Below are positions 49,401 to 61,732 of a DNA stretch of 64,000 nucleotides, piece after piece; positions within the stretch are counted from its first letter, which is position 1; every line of letters begins with the position of its first letter. Location: assembly GCF_001638985.1 (NCBI RefSeq), contig NW_017265151.1:931757-995756 (forward strand), written 5' to 3'. The translations under genes were made by a program, and so were the position numbers. Under the pieces are notes generated by a model. That model did not search any database. It worked only from the letters and a program-made list of their open reading frames with translations, and was not told the DNA's origin. This stretch comes from Phycomyces blakesleeanus NRRL 1555(-) (Eukaryota > Mucoromycota > Mucoromycetes > Mucorales > Phycomycetaceae).

Positions 49401-50188
49401 TGCATTATATGGACATTGAAGATCATCTCTCTGCCCACATACTATTTATTTTGTTTGGATATTTGTCTGTCTGTCTTTCTCTAATATAAATAGCTCCTTG
49501 TTATTCTTAATCAGACATCATCTTTTTTTTTGCTTTTGCTTTTTACTACTATTTTAGTTGCCTTTACCATATCCTAGACACTTTACCTTGTAGAAACAAC
49601 CTCAGTATTATGAGGAAAATGTGGTCCCGCAAGCCCTTCATGATGAATATGAGAATGCAAGAGAAGGTTAGGTTTGGTATTGAAAAAGAAAAGAAAAAAA
49701 TTCCCAAAAATTGCGGTATAGAATGGTAGTTATCAATGAAGATAAACACAGTACAATAAAGAAGTTTATCTAATCAATGTCAAGGAAAAAATATTAAGAC
49801 ACACATACACACACCAATATAGATATATATTACAGTTAAGCTTTTACAAGAAAAATTCAACTGCTATATTAGACTTTTGGAAGCTTAAATTGGAGTTTAT
49901 TTAATGGCTTGTATGCTGTAATGCTTTTCTTAATTGGTTCATTGATATAATAATAAAATGTGAAAAATCCATTTTATATAAACAAATGCCCTTCACAGAT
50001 GAATAAACGAACGAATATGCCTTTAAAACTCCAAAGTCACATCACGTGAAATTAACATCAGTGGAGAAAGCAAAAGAGTAATTTGGTGTAAAGCCAATGC
50101 AATAATAGCCAGCACCACCATCAGGTTACTTTTACATAACTTTCTCATTCATCTCTCTTTCTATCTTTCATCCCCAATTTTTCTTGTA
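46456..50188. other. Large intergenic region
   Basis: 3.7 kb of AT-rich sequence. The right-hand end of the gap, just before 50189, is the probable DPM3 promoter; the left end is the bZIP promoter. Scattered short open frames (for example 47036-47221 and 47234-47539) show only low-complexity composition. No gene supported. Confidence 0.45.
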
Positions 50189-50768
50189 ATGACCAGAGCT
50201 ACCGAGACATTTGCTGTTATGGCCATTGTCATTGTAGCCTACATTGTCCTTTTCTTTGGTTTTGTACCTTTGCCAGAAACCATCCAGGACAAGATCATCC
50301 CTGTGGTAAAATACTTTCTTTATCTACTGTTTTAGTTTATAATGCATAGAATTACATACACACACAAAAGTAACGAAATAGACATACAAAAAAATAAATG
50401 ACGCGCAAAATCATCTATATATATAAACAATAACTCCATCTTCTCAACTCACATATTCATATTTACCTTTTTATTAGTTACCTTGGTGGGGATTGATGAC
50501 CTTTGGTTCTTACAGTCTAGGAAACTTGGGCTGGCACATCATGACATTTAGTGACTGTCCTGATGCATTCAATGAACTTATGCATGTAAGCAAAAAAAAA
50601 AAAAAAAAAAAAAGACAGGCAGACTTCCTTTAAGTTACCAAATCTATGTATTGGTCAGTTTAACTAACAGAGATTATTATTGTTATTACTATTTATTCTG
50701 TAATAATAAAATTATAGGAAATTCAAGAAGCTAAACGCGATCTTCAATCGAAAGGCCTCGTTCTCTAA
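50189..50768 (+). CDS. dpm3: Dolichol-phosphate mannosyltransferase subunit 3
   Basis: Small ER membrane subunit that anchors and stabilises the catalytic Dpm1, which makes dolichol-phosphate mannose for N-glycans, GPI anchors and O-mannosylation. Three exons: 50189-50305, 50478-50585, 50718-50768, giving 91 residues, the family's usual size. Two hydrophobic segments fill the N-terminal half (VMAIVIVAYIVLFFGFVPL; LPWWGLMTFGSYSLGNLGW). They are followed by the diagnostic cytosolic tail FSDCPDAFNELMHEIQEAKR and DLQSKGLVL, which in this family contacts Dpm1. Yeast with a single-subunit Dpm1 lack this gene, so its presence implies a three-subunit synthase here; that is an inference. Confidence 0.92.
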
Positions 50769-52115
50769 GAATTAAAAAGAAGAAGAAAAAGAGACATTAT
50801 ATCACTACACAATACACAATACACACTACATCTGCACTCGCGCCACTCACACACTACGCTTACACCTACAATTACACTACACATAAACAAGTCGATTCTC
50901 ATTTTTGTTCCACCTTATTGTTCATAAATAGATGCCCTTTGCTTAATTGATATATCATTGTGTGGTATTGGTAGTATGAAAGAAAATATGGAAATAAGGA
51001 AATGTGGTTTTGGGCGTGTAGAATACAGTATTGGGACTCGATGTTATTATATATATATATAGGATATTACTTTATAGAAACCGACTGTAAATATTCTTTT
51101 GTATTTGGTATCGATGGGTTGCATGTTATAAGAAAAGGATCTTGTGCAGAAAAGAAGTTCATATATAGTGATTATTATTATTATCTGCAGTAAAATCTGT
51201 AAATTAATTTTAATTTTTAATCTATTTGGATTGAAATGAATCGGATTGGATTGAATTAAAAGGCAATCAAGATATTCGATATTTATAATAATTTACTGGA
51301 CTTGGATACAATAATGGCTGATACTTCTTTACCTGGTACCCAATTCCTTGCTAGTCTATTCTTGTGGAATTAAATTGAAACAAAACTCAAAAGATAATAA
51401 GCTTAAACTAAATGAAGACCCTTTTTTTTTTGAGTGGGATTTATACTAATCCAGCGGAGACTAAAACAAAAAGGCAAGTCCTAGGGTCAGGCACAGCAAA
51501 ACCCAAAGGTCTGTGAGTGTGTACAACCCTAGGCTTCAATTAAAAAAAAACATATTCTCCGCTGTCAATTCATATGTGTACATATTTTTATCTATAAACA
51601 CTGGCAAATAAAATGGTGCTTTTCTTTTATGCGTGTAAAAAAAGAAGAAGAAAGAGAGAGAGAGAGAGAGATAGGAATTATAGGTATATATCTGTGGTTG
51701 TGGTTGTGCTTGTGTATGTCAAAAACCAATATTAATATTGTCCTCCAATATTAGCCTTTATTTCATCAGATGTTTTTTTTCTTTAACTATCTAACTATGT
51801 GTCTGTCTCAAGGCCCTTCACGTCACCCATCATTTATTTGCAATTGAAGGGAAGAAGGAGAGAGGGAGGGGTAATAGGGACGGTGAAAGAGAGAAAGAGG
51901 GAGGGAGGGAAAAAAAACAATCTGGGTAATTGAAAGAAAAATAGAATAGAATAAAATAAAATTTAATAAAAAAATAGAGTAACAAGTGCTATTCTTTCTC
52001 TCTCTCTCTTTTTTTTCTTTTCCTTTTAACCGTCAAGACTTCTTCTTCTCTTCCGTTTCCTCCTCTTCTCTTCTTGCTTCTTATTTTATTTTATTTTATT
52101 TATTCTATTTGAACA
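50769..52115. other. Intergenic between DPM3 and tricalbin
   Basis: AT-rich and A/G-rich sequence that includes a candidate structured RNA (51452-51564), an AG run near 51653-51670 and TTTTA repeats directly upstream of the tricalbin ATG (about 52081-52102). Confidence 0.5.
51452..51564 (+). ncRNA. Candidate structured non-coding RNA (nested stems)
   Basis: Three nested complementary pairs are visible: 51452-51460 with 51556-51564 (9 bp, cagcggaga/tctccgctg); 51476-51487 with 51526-51536 (11 bp with one bulged t, aag-cctagggt/accctaggctt); and 51492-51496 with 51511-51515 (cacag/ctgtg). GC-rich arms that pair this well are unexpected in such AT-rich DNA. A TATA-like tttata (51440-51445) lies just upstream on the + strand, and a T run lies about 20 bases downstream. 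A short inverted-repeat element or the minus strand are alternatives. It matches no RNA family I recognise. Confidence 0.35.
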
Positions 52116-52868
52116 ATGGAAACTCAGCCTTCCTCTAGGCAAGACCAGCCAGACACCGAGATCATTCCTCCACTTAAAGATGTCTCGACAACAGACATTG
52201 CCTCCATTGAGGAGAACGAGACACGAAAAACCCCGCCTACAGCCAACATTCCTGCGGACATGTTACCAGACTTTCGCAATCTGGGTAACAGACATCAAGG
52301 ACTCCAGACAGAACTCGAAACAAGCGATGCGAACGAAATTCTACATGCTCTCGAGGCAGCCCAAAAGAAGCCTGTAGTCAATCCTGGACTCAGGCACAGT
52401 AGTACCTTACGACGATCATATACAGGCCGTTCCGGTACCCTAAAGACACCAAAGACACCTGCTGCTGGTTCGTCTCACGGTTCACACGCACCGCGGATTC
52501 CAGACTGGTTTCGCGTCGGATGGACTTCCTTTTCAACCAAACGCAATCCAGGAGGATCGCTTAATTTACGAGCCACAGAAAAAAAGGACAATTCGATTGA
52601 CGAGTGTCTGGAAACACTATATTTTGGGGAAACATGGCACCATTCTGGAATTATATTTGTCACAGGCTTTCTTGCCTGGTTATTTTCTACATGGGGCTGC
52701 GGTTTACCAACAATTATTGCAGGAGCAATGTTTCTTGGTAATAAAAATATATAAATATATAATTAAAATTAATATCCGTGTCACTGCTTGAATACAACAT
52801 TTGCTGAAGCCAAATTTCGTTTTTTTTTTTTTTGGTTTTCTTGTATCACTTACCTTACTTTGCCTAAC

Positions 52869-52907
<39 letters not shown>

Positions 52908-53352
52908 TTTTTTTTAATTTCAGGCACCTATTATCATATTACCAACCGTCGATTCTTAAGAAATGCCCGCGATGATATTCAACGTGAATTTGCAGTGGCA
53001 CGCGTAGAAGAAGAACCTGAATCTGTCGACTGGTTAAATAACTTTGTCGAGCATTTCTGGCTTATTTTCGATCCTGTTATGAGCGCATATGTTATAGAAA
53101 ACATGGATACATATTTGGTAGATTATCTGCCTTCATTCCTTGATTCTGTCCGTCTAACCACATTCACACTTGGCTCGAGACCCTTCCGTATCGAGGCCGT
53201 TAAGACCATTCCAACAACAGAGCCTGATACAGTGGTGAGATCAATTGATATTCATATATATTAAAAGAAAAAAGAAGAAGAAGAAGAAATGTAATATGCT
53301 CAGAACAACTAAAGTAAAGAGAGAAATAATAGTAATAATAATCAAAAATTAT

Positions 53353-53388
<36 letters not shown>

Positions 53389-56300
53389 ATGTGTATTTGT
53401 GTGTGCGTGTGTGTGTGCGGGTTTGATTTAGTGTATGGACTGGACCGTCGCTTTTACACCAAACGATGTATCGAACATGACACAAAAGGAGATTGAACTC
53501 AAAGTTAATCCTAAAGTTGCACTCAATATCCGTTTGGGAAAGGGTATGGTCGGCACAGCATTTACGGTCTTGGTAGAGGATATGAGCTTTAGAGGTCAAA
53601 TGCGAGTAAAGATGAAGTTGATAAGCAAGTTTCCACACGTCAAAATGGTCGAGGCCTGCTTCTTGGACTACCCACAGTTTGACTATGTTCTAAAGCCTCT
53701 TGGTGGAGAAACCTTTGGATTTGATGTCAATAATGTAAGGTTCTATTACTATTACTAATATTAAGATTAAAAGAAGAGTTATATTATACAACATTATATG
53801 TGTTTCTCTAACTTATTTATTGGTTTATATAAAAAACACCTGTTTTTGTAGATTCCTGGTCTTCAAGGGTTTGTGAGAGACCAAGTGCATGCTATTCTGG
53901 GGCCAATGATGTATTACCCCAATGTGTTTGCATTTGACGTCGAAAAATTCTTTTCTGGAGAACTTGACATTAGTAAGTTTTTCTTTTTTTCTTTTTTTAT
54001 TTTTTCCTTGTGATCAAGTACATAATAGGACTATTGACCGAAAAACACATACACACACACACACACAAATTACGCATGTTTGTGGGGGTCATTTATATAT
54101 TTATATATTTATTTTTAATTTTTAGCTCAAGCCAATGGTGTTCTGGCTATCACTGTCTACTCATGTTCTACAATCGATAGTGGGGACAGTACACTCAATC
54201 CTTTTATCAGATTCTTCTTGGACAAGGCACAGGAGCTTGGACGAACAAGTGTGCGAGAAAACACATTGCAGCCTATTTGGAACGAAACCCATTTCTTGTT
54301 ATTGAACAACCTAAATTCAATAATGACACTCGAACTTCGAAACCACAGCTCATCCAACAAAGACAGGCGTATTGCACGTGCAAATTTTGATCTGAAGGAT
54401 CTTGAAGAAGATGATAACGAAATACAGGGACTGTGCGTAAGCCAAATAAAATCGATCAAATCTATATTTACATCTACAGCACAGACACTCTTGCTTTATA
54501 AGCGACAATAACTCATTTTTCTTCTTTATTTTATTTTTGTAGAGACCTTTTGCTTTTACGACATGGTAAACCTTTGAGCGATGTCAAGGTTGATATGCGT
54601 TACATGCCGGTGTCTAAACCCATTCCCCGAGAAGACGGGACGATTGAACCTCCAGCGGAGTCAAGTAAGAAACATCATCAACTTGTAGCACAAAAATAAT
54701 ATAAAATAATATAAAGTAAAATAAAAGTGAAAGAGAAAAGAAGAGGAAGGAAAGAAAGTAACAAACTAGAATGTGATTTTTAAAGCCTGATATTTCTTTA
54801 CGTTTGTTTTAGATTCGGGTGTGCTTCGATTCACAATACACGAGTGCAGAAATTTGGGATCGACCAAATTAAATCCCTATGCACGAGTAATGATCAACGG
54901 TGCAGAAAAAATCAAGACACCGGTATTCAAGCGTACTTCAAATCCAAAGTTTGAGAGACCAGGTGAGGTGGTTGTGTTGGATAAGACTGAGGTCAGCATC
55001 CGAGTAGAGGTCAAGGACAGTGTCAATTTTGCCGAAGATGTTACGGTGGGTGTGTGGACAGCATACCTGGTCGATGTAATGCAGCAGCAGGACGGACGCA
55101 ACTATTGGTGGGATTTAAAACATGGTTCCAAAGATGTGGGTCGCATACGTTTCAGTGTACAGTGGAAACCAGTAGTCATGGAAGGATTAACAAAGGCCAT
55201 GTGTGGAAATGGATATTCAAGTAAGGTTCTTTAGTATAAAGCTGCAGCTACAGATACCACTACAGACTATTTATAGCAAAAACATCACAAATATATATGT
55301 ATATATATATTAACATTTTTGATATGTATATGTAGATCCACCGATTGGTGTTGTTAGATTATCCTTTTGGGAAGCCCATGATTTACGTAATGTGGAGGCT
55401 GCTACAGGAAGCAAGTCTGATCCATACATCCGTGTTCTGTCTGGTACACAAATTCGCACACGTACCGAAGTCGTCGACAATAACCTGAACCCCGAATGGG
55501 GAGAGCATCACTATGTACCTGTGCACTCAATCAGAGAGGATCTCATGCTGGAGGCTATGGACTGGAATGCAAAATCCAAGGATAAAACTCTTGGCTATAC
55601 AATACTGCACATGAAAGATCTTATCCGACAGCGAACAAAAGAACACAAGAACTATATTGACAAATGGTTTGAGCCTTTGGTAGAAAAGCTTGAGAGGTAA
55701 AAAAAAAAAAAAGGAAAATCTTAATTAATGATACACTTTGTACAAAAAATTGGAGGGTATATTTTGAGAAAACAAAAGAGAAGAATCAAGATGAAACTAA
55801 TTGATATATTTTATTTGTTACTCTCTCACTTAGATGTGATCCACTGACATCAACCGACAAAAAGGCAAAAGGAACCTTACGGTACACGGCCGAGTTTTAT
55901 CCAACATTAGCTTTACCATCTCCACCCGAGCCCGGGGATGAAGACTATGAAGAAATACTTGGGGAGAATGGTAGCCAGATAAGAAAAGACCCAGTATTTC
56001 TTGATGCCATGCCTGAGAAAGATCTTCATGGAGAGTATGTTAAATACACACCAGACGATATAATCGATCTCCCAACATACAATTCGGGAGTTGTCACCGT
56101 CCGGATTCACGAAGTCAAAATGAGCAAACCAGTCCATGCTTACTGTCAGTTCCTTGTGGACTCAATCATGCCCCAGTTCAAGACCAGCAAACAAAGCGGC
56201 GATGCACTTGTTTTTAATGAGTCGGCAGATGCGTTTGTTAAAGAGGCAGATTTCTCACGTGTGGCTATCGAAGTCAAGTCCGCAGATTCGGATGAAAAAG

Positions 56301-58117
56301 ACGATGTTAAGATGGGCTACTGGGTCGAATCCACAAGCCTCATCATTCGACGCATTCAAAACAAGCGAAGACAGGCGATCCAGGAAGAAAATGAGCTTGA
56401 GGAAGGAGATTGGTTCAATTTGTTAGGAACAGAAGCACCAGGAATGATCCGTCTAAGCTTTGATTACACTCCTCTTATTGGATTTGCACTAAATCCTGAC
56501 GAGAGTTTGGAAAGTAAGACTTTTTTTTTCTCTTATCTCTTCTATTTTATTACAATGGATTATGTTTGATACTGACGGGAAATATTCTTTTGTATCGATC
56601 TATTCCTTTGTGTGCGATTTTTTATAGATCAAGGAAACCTCACAGTTACATTGCTTCGGGCCAAGAACTTAAAAGCAGTGGATAAAAGCGGTAAGTTTGT
56701 ATACAAATGTTTTACTTGTGCGTAGGTTGTTAAACATATATATAATATATATCGTATACAATAGGCACTAGTGACCCTTATGTAATCTTCACTGTAAATG
56801 GCACTCGTGTTTACAAAAGTTCAGTAATTAAGAAGAACACAAATCCCACATGGAAGAATGAACAATTCGTTGTACCAATTGTATGTAATTCTTGGTCTGT
56901 TAATAACAATAATAACGTTTGTTTCTTATGCTGTGTTTTATTGTTGGTTCGTTTGTAGCCATCAAGGGTAACAGCAAGCTTCCGTATCGAAGTTTTCGAT
57001 TGGAATCAGTTCCAAGGAGATGAACCTTTAGGTAAGTTTTTTTTTCTCAGATTTACTGTAATTTTAATACAATCTGTGAATTTTCCTAAAAAAAATCTTA
57101 CCAATTCTTCTTCTTCTTTTTTTGGTTTGTTACCTTTTGCTTTATTATAGGATCCGGTGGTGTTTCTATTCGTGGCGACTCAGTCGAGAGTTTCGCAGCT
57201 CGTAACGTCGACATTCCTCTTGATGGCATCGCAGGAGTTACTGGCAGCGTGCAGGTTCGGTTCCTCTGGCAACCCCAGCTTCTCGCCCGCAAGAAAACCA
57301 ACACCTCGGTTCTTGGAACAACCAGAATGTACACATCTACCCAGATGTCAACCCAGATAGGCACAAGATCAGCAACCCAGTTACTCGGTCGTATTGGTAC
57401 CCAGCTTAGTTCTCCATCTCCTAGTAGAACAAGTAGCTTGCGAAATCCTGCGCAGGGAATTCTACCCCGATCAATACAAGCCATGAGACAAGACACCATG
57501 TCTTCAATAGATTCAGGACAGATTCAGGACAGTCCGGTCAGCCGACACTCACGACAGATGTCAGCGGCCGAGAGTATCAACTCTATCATGGACAACAATA
57601 GTCTCGTCTCATCTGAGCATGACTCAAATATAGGTGGCGAAGACTCCTTGACAGGCATGGAAGGCTCGGTAATGATTAATCTAATTGAAGCTCGTGGTCT
57701 GCGTGGGGTGGATAAAAGTGGAACAAGTGATCCTTTTGTGCGTGTTCGAATTGGAAAAACTCAGGCATACAAAACCAAGTACATCAAAAAGACATTGGCC
57801 CCAGTGTGGTAAGCAGAAAGACAAAATTTATGATGATACTGTTGTTTTTTAAAAATAATAATTAATTAATCAATACCTATTTATTTATTTTTCTTTGTAG
57901 GAATGAGTCTTTTAAATACTCGGTTCCTAGTACACCAATTTCTATTGATTTTAAGGTCAAAGACTATAATCGCTTTTCAAGCTCTGTTGATCTAGGCGAA
58001 TGTCAGTGGAATCTCTGGAGCTTGGTGCGCCCTGAGCAATCCACTATTTTTGAAGGATGGTTGCCTCTTTACCCTACTGGTAGTGGAGAAATTCATGTAA
58101 GAATTGAGTTTTCATAA
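52116..58117 (+). CDS. Tricalbin-like ER-plasma membrane tether (SMP plus multiple C2 domains)
   Basis: ER-anchored protein tethering the ER to the plasma membrane and moving lipids between them. Fourteen exons: 52116-52737, 52924-53235, 53432-53734, 53852-53972, 54126-54432, 54543-54664, 54813-55219, 55336-55696, 55834-56513, 56628-56690, 56765-56880, 56959-57031, 57151-57808, 57901-58117; 1453 residues. A disordered N-terminus precedes a membrane hairpin (about 182-217, [14 protein letters not shown] and [12 protein letters not shown]). The SMP lipid-transfer domain follows, from [20 protein letters not shown] to the end of exon 4. Several C2 domains come after; clear ones begin [42 protein letters not shown] and [14 protein letters not shown]. 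The last two carry KSGTSDP with calcium-ligand aspartates. A Ser-rich linker separates the last two. Exon 5 uses donor gtgcgt. Confidence 0.93.
52873..52899. repeat. TC dinucleotide repeat in tricalbin intron 1
   Basis: About thirteen TC units followed by a T run, forming an extended polypyrimidine tract before the exon 2 acceptor. Confidence 0.9.
53352..53388. repeat. TTCT tetranucleotide repeat in tricalbin intron 2
   Basis: About nine tandem TTCT units directly visible within the intron. Confidence 0.9.
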
Positions 58118-60589
58118 TCAAGTCTTTGGTGTGTATATTCTACACATAAGAAAAAGATACGCACATTAGTAATTAAGTACATATAACATCACACTCAAAA
58201 TAAAGTAAAATAAAATAAAATAAATGTATATTGATCTATAAATATTTGTGTGAGTTGTGATTATTTGCACCATGTTGTAAATAAGGAGCTAGTATTTTTA
58301 CGGAAAATACATTACCAAAAAAAAACAATACAATTGGTGTATATATAGGCATGCTCGTTTAACTAAAATCGTGTTTGGAGACTATGCTTATATGTATAGC
58401 TTATAAGTATATTTCTCGGTGTATAGCTAGATTAAACTTGAATTTCTGGAATATAATATAAGAATGCTCAAAAAGCAAAAAGAGAATGTAATTTTTAAAT
58501 GGGAAAATTAGAGTGATTTCTGGTAGAAAGCTTCCTAGATAAATAATTTTTATTGAAGTATACAAAGGCTATTCTTTAAAAACAAATTCTGGGCAAGTAA
58601 AGGTGAGGTAAAGTTAGAAAATTGAAAACATAACCTCTTTTTTAAATGTTTCAATTTTAATATCTACTATTCATTTGCTATTGTGGGTCAATATAAAGAG
58701 GAAGGAGGGGTAACGCGCTTAGATAAAATGCAGCCCTAAACCCCTCCTAATACACTAAAAAAACCTGGTGGAAATAAACCCTTTAAATAACTCTTTTAGC
58801 TTTTCATAACGTTTACTTTTATCAAATCGTATAGCTCATAAGGCAAATAAGAAATTTATGTATTATGGATTGTTGTAATAATTATGTTATTTTATTGTCT
58901 TAAAGGCCATGCATCTTATGCTTGGATTTTCGGAAAGGTACTTTCAAGTTACAGAAGGTAATCTAGGACGAAGAATTCAGAGTATTTTACTTTAACTCAG
59001 TAGGTAATGTAACAGTTATTCAGCATCTGTGTAAACCTATAAAATGAAGACTTTTGAAATCCATGTATATCATACTGTGACTAAGTAAATCCCAAAGGTT
59101 TTGTATCAAAAAAGAGAAACAATACAATATTTCTGGTAATTTAAAGCATTACCCAACCTAGTTTTTTTTTCAATGGTGTCTAATAATTATTATAGTTTTA
59201 GATACTTTTGAAATATTATATACTTGCAATTAAGGGGTAATCAATGCTGTTTAATACATCATGTAGCCAGAGTAGAGTTCTCATCAATTATTAAACCACA
59301 ATATTATTTATGATCCGATTTTACAAGTGGTCTAGTCAGCTAATGAGCTTAGCTATTATAATTAACTATCTTCACATCACATTTAACCAAATAGCAGAAA
59401 AATAAGGCCGTAGGTGAATATGTACAGCTAATAAAGAGAACCAAGACATAGATATATAGAGAAATCACAAAATGTAAAACCGTGCTTTTAACACTCTCCA
59501 AATAAGAATTGCTAAATATTTTAAATTATAGTGGTCTATTAAACACAATACTTTGAATATATGATCCAAGAGAAAGAAATTCTTTTAGGATTGGGTGTAC
59601 GTTAGCCTTTTTCGACTATTGAATAGCTATTTGCTTCAGATATTTAACTGTATATCTCAACGAAGGACCAAATCATTATTGCTGTAGAATCGAAAGCACC
59701 CTTGGCAATTATTCGACCTTGTTCATAACCAAGTCACCATGGGCCTTGAGTAAACTGAAGGTGTAATTAGATTATCTTTTGTTTTTATTATATCCTTAAC
59801 AGAACCCCCAGTATATAATTTATACTAAGTAGTATGTAATAGCCGGCTTGTCAATGTCAATTAGACTTTAATAAAAGGATATGATTCGATCTTTTCAGTA
59901 GTATTTATTTGCCAAGCACTTTAATTTTTATTTATACATAGCTACTATCGATATCTAAATATCTTAAAGAGTAAAATTCGGGGCTGTCTATTATGTTTTG
60001 CACAATAAGCTCTAAACATTTTATAGTAAAGTCTCCTTTTCTTGGGAACTCATCCTCATACATTCAATTATTGGTATAGCCTCATTTTAATAAGACTCGT
60101 GCTTAAATTTGAAATTCCACCTCCTACCGTATTATGATAATTCAGATGATATACATGTATACTTATCGCTTAATGTTGTTATGAGGTGCGCGTATTTTTT
60201 TTTAGTAAAAGTTGCGTCCCTTTTATGTCTACTTGTACAAGCAAAAGAAAAATACTTTCTCTTGTGTCCTCGAACAAAAAGTGCACAGACCAGTTTAGAG
60301 TGACCTACAAATCGCTGTTATAGAATTTTGTACTCCATCTTTAGAGTTATTGCTATACCGATCAAGATCAAACCCTTCATTACTTCTTTACTTCTTTGCT
60401 TCTTTACTTTACTTTACTTCACCTTACAAAGTTGACTTCATAAGTACTCTGAGTGAATATTATTAGCTGTCTCTTCTGCCGTAAAACAGTTACACAAACC
60501 CAGTAAAAAGAATATATAGCTATGTCACGTTTGCTCTGACGTGAACATCTAAGACTGACAGAAAGCGCAGTCCTAAACTTTAATCGCAG
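58118..60589. other. Intergenic downstream of tricalbin
   Basis: AT-rich, with no recognisable gene. A perfect 9-bp hairpin (58703-58711 with 58740-58748, aggaggggt/acccctcct, 28-nt loop) stands out. Confidence 0.5.
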
Positions 60590-60861
60590 ATGAAAAATTT
60601 TCTGTTACATATAGACCTCCTCCAACGCGCGTCGTTTGTTTTCTCCTTGAGCAATAACAGTCTCGGTTTCATAGTGAGGCGTCTCTTGCGACCGTTGCAG
60701 GGAGATTCTTCCATGCTACAAGCATCGGAAAGTGAAAGTTGTTACTCGCCAGCTCAGTTAATTCTGAGAAGTCGTGGGGCATGGTCTCTTTTCATTTTTG
60801 GAAGGACTACTGTGTACATCGCATCGCCAATGTGGAATCATGATGCTGGGGGGAGGGAGGT

Positions 60862-61182
60862 CTAACCTGTGGTGAGATGTGCTGGCTCTTCACTGCTAAC
60901 CTGACTGAACTCTTTAACGGCTGACGGTGAAGCTACTGGTAGTCGAATGAGCTGGACCTTATCATCACCTAGTGGTAAGTTCTCTGGCGAGTTCGCACCC
61001 ACATTACTCGGTGACGAGATGTGGGGCTGGATGAACGGGTGCTTTCCGTTGGTTTGCCACCATTCCAGCACCTCCTTCGCTACCAAGTCAGGTTTACGTC
61101 CTGGAGGAGATTGAGCCGCGTAATGCGGGGGCAAAGAACTTGGTGTCATGCTTTTTATTCTTTTGCTCATGTAAAAGAACAT
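60862..61182 (-). CDS. Unassigned open frame, 106 residues
   Basis: Open frame containing SLPPHYAAQSPPGRKPDLVA and EVLEWWQTNGKHPFIQPH, in a patch clearly less AT-rich than its surroundings. A + strand frame of 91 residues (60590-60865) abuts it. The base composition and the neighbouring transposon relic suggest mobile-element origin, but I recognise no domain and cannot tell which strand, if any, is coding. Confidence 0.3.
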   Translation of the reverse strand: MFFYMSKRIKSMTPSSLPPHYAAQSPPGRKPDLVAKEVLEWWQTNGKHPFIQPHISSPSNVGANSPENLPLGDDKVQLIRLPVASPSAVKEFSQVSSEEPAHLTTG

Positions 61183-61732
61183 TAAGTGAAATTAAATCAA
61201 ATAGAATAGTTTCTTTATGTATATCTTTAAATAAATAAAGTTTTTTTAACTAGTATCGTCTCCAATAAAAAAGACACGCTTTTAAACCTTTTTTACTTGA
61301 TTGGAGAAGTCAATGTTGTAATTAGGAGGACTCATTTATAAAAAAAATTAATCTAGTCAATCAAATCTGAAGATTAATAAAATAAATGTTTGTATATTTT
61401 AATGTGATATGGATAACTTTGTCTAATTGTAAAAGTTTCCTTTGTCTATAAAGTGTATAATGATACTGTCAGAATAGTTTTTCAAAATGCTGATGGCTTG
61501 AAATGTATATTACGGAATTTGGCTTATTCGGATGAACATTGTGAATAGCAGGCATTGGTGAGAGAAAGAGGAACGTCTTATTTTCTGTCGGTTCAGATTT
61601 GAAACAAAAAGATTCAAAGGAACGAGTGGCCGCTTTTTCTTTTGTTTTTTGTCTTTAAAATAGCAGTGTTTGTTTATGAAAAAAGAATACTTCTTTATAA
61701 AATACAAAATAATACATGTGTAATGTTTTTTT
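61183..61732. other. Intergenic between the unassigned frame and the MULE relic
   Basis: AT-rich sequence with no supported gene. Confidence 0.5.

Noticed and set aside
17897..50768. Dolichyldiphosphatase and DPM3 as a dolichol-pathway cluster
   Set aside because: They lie over 30 kb apart with many unrelated genes between them, so coincidence is the simpler explanation.
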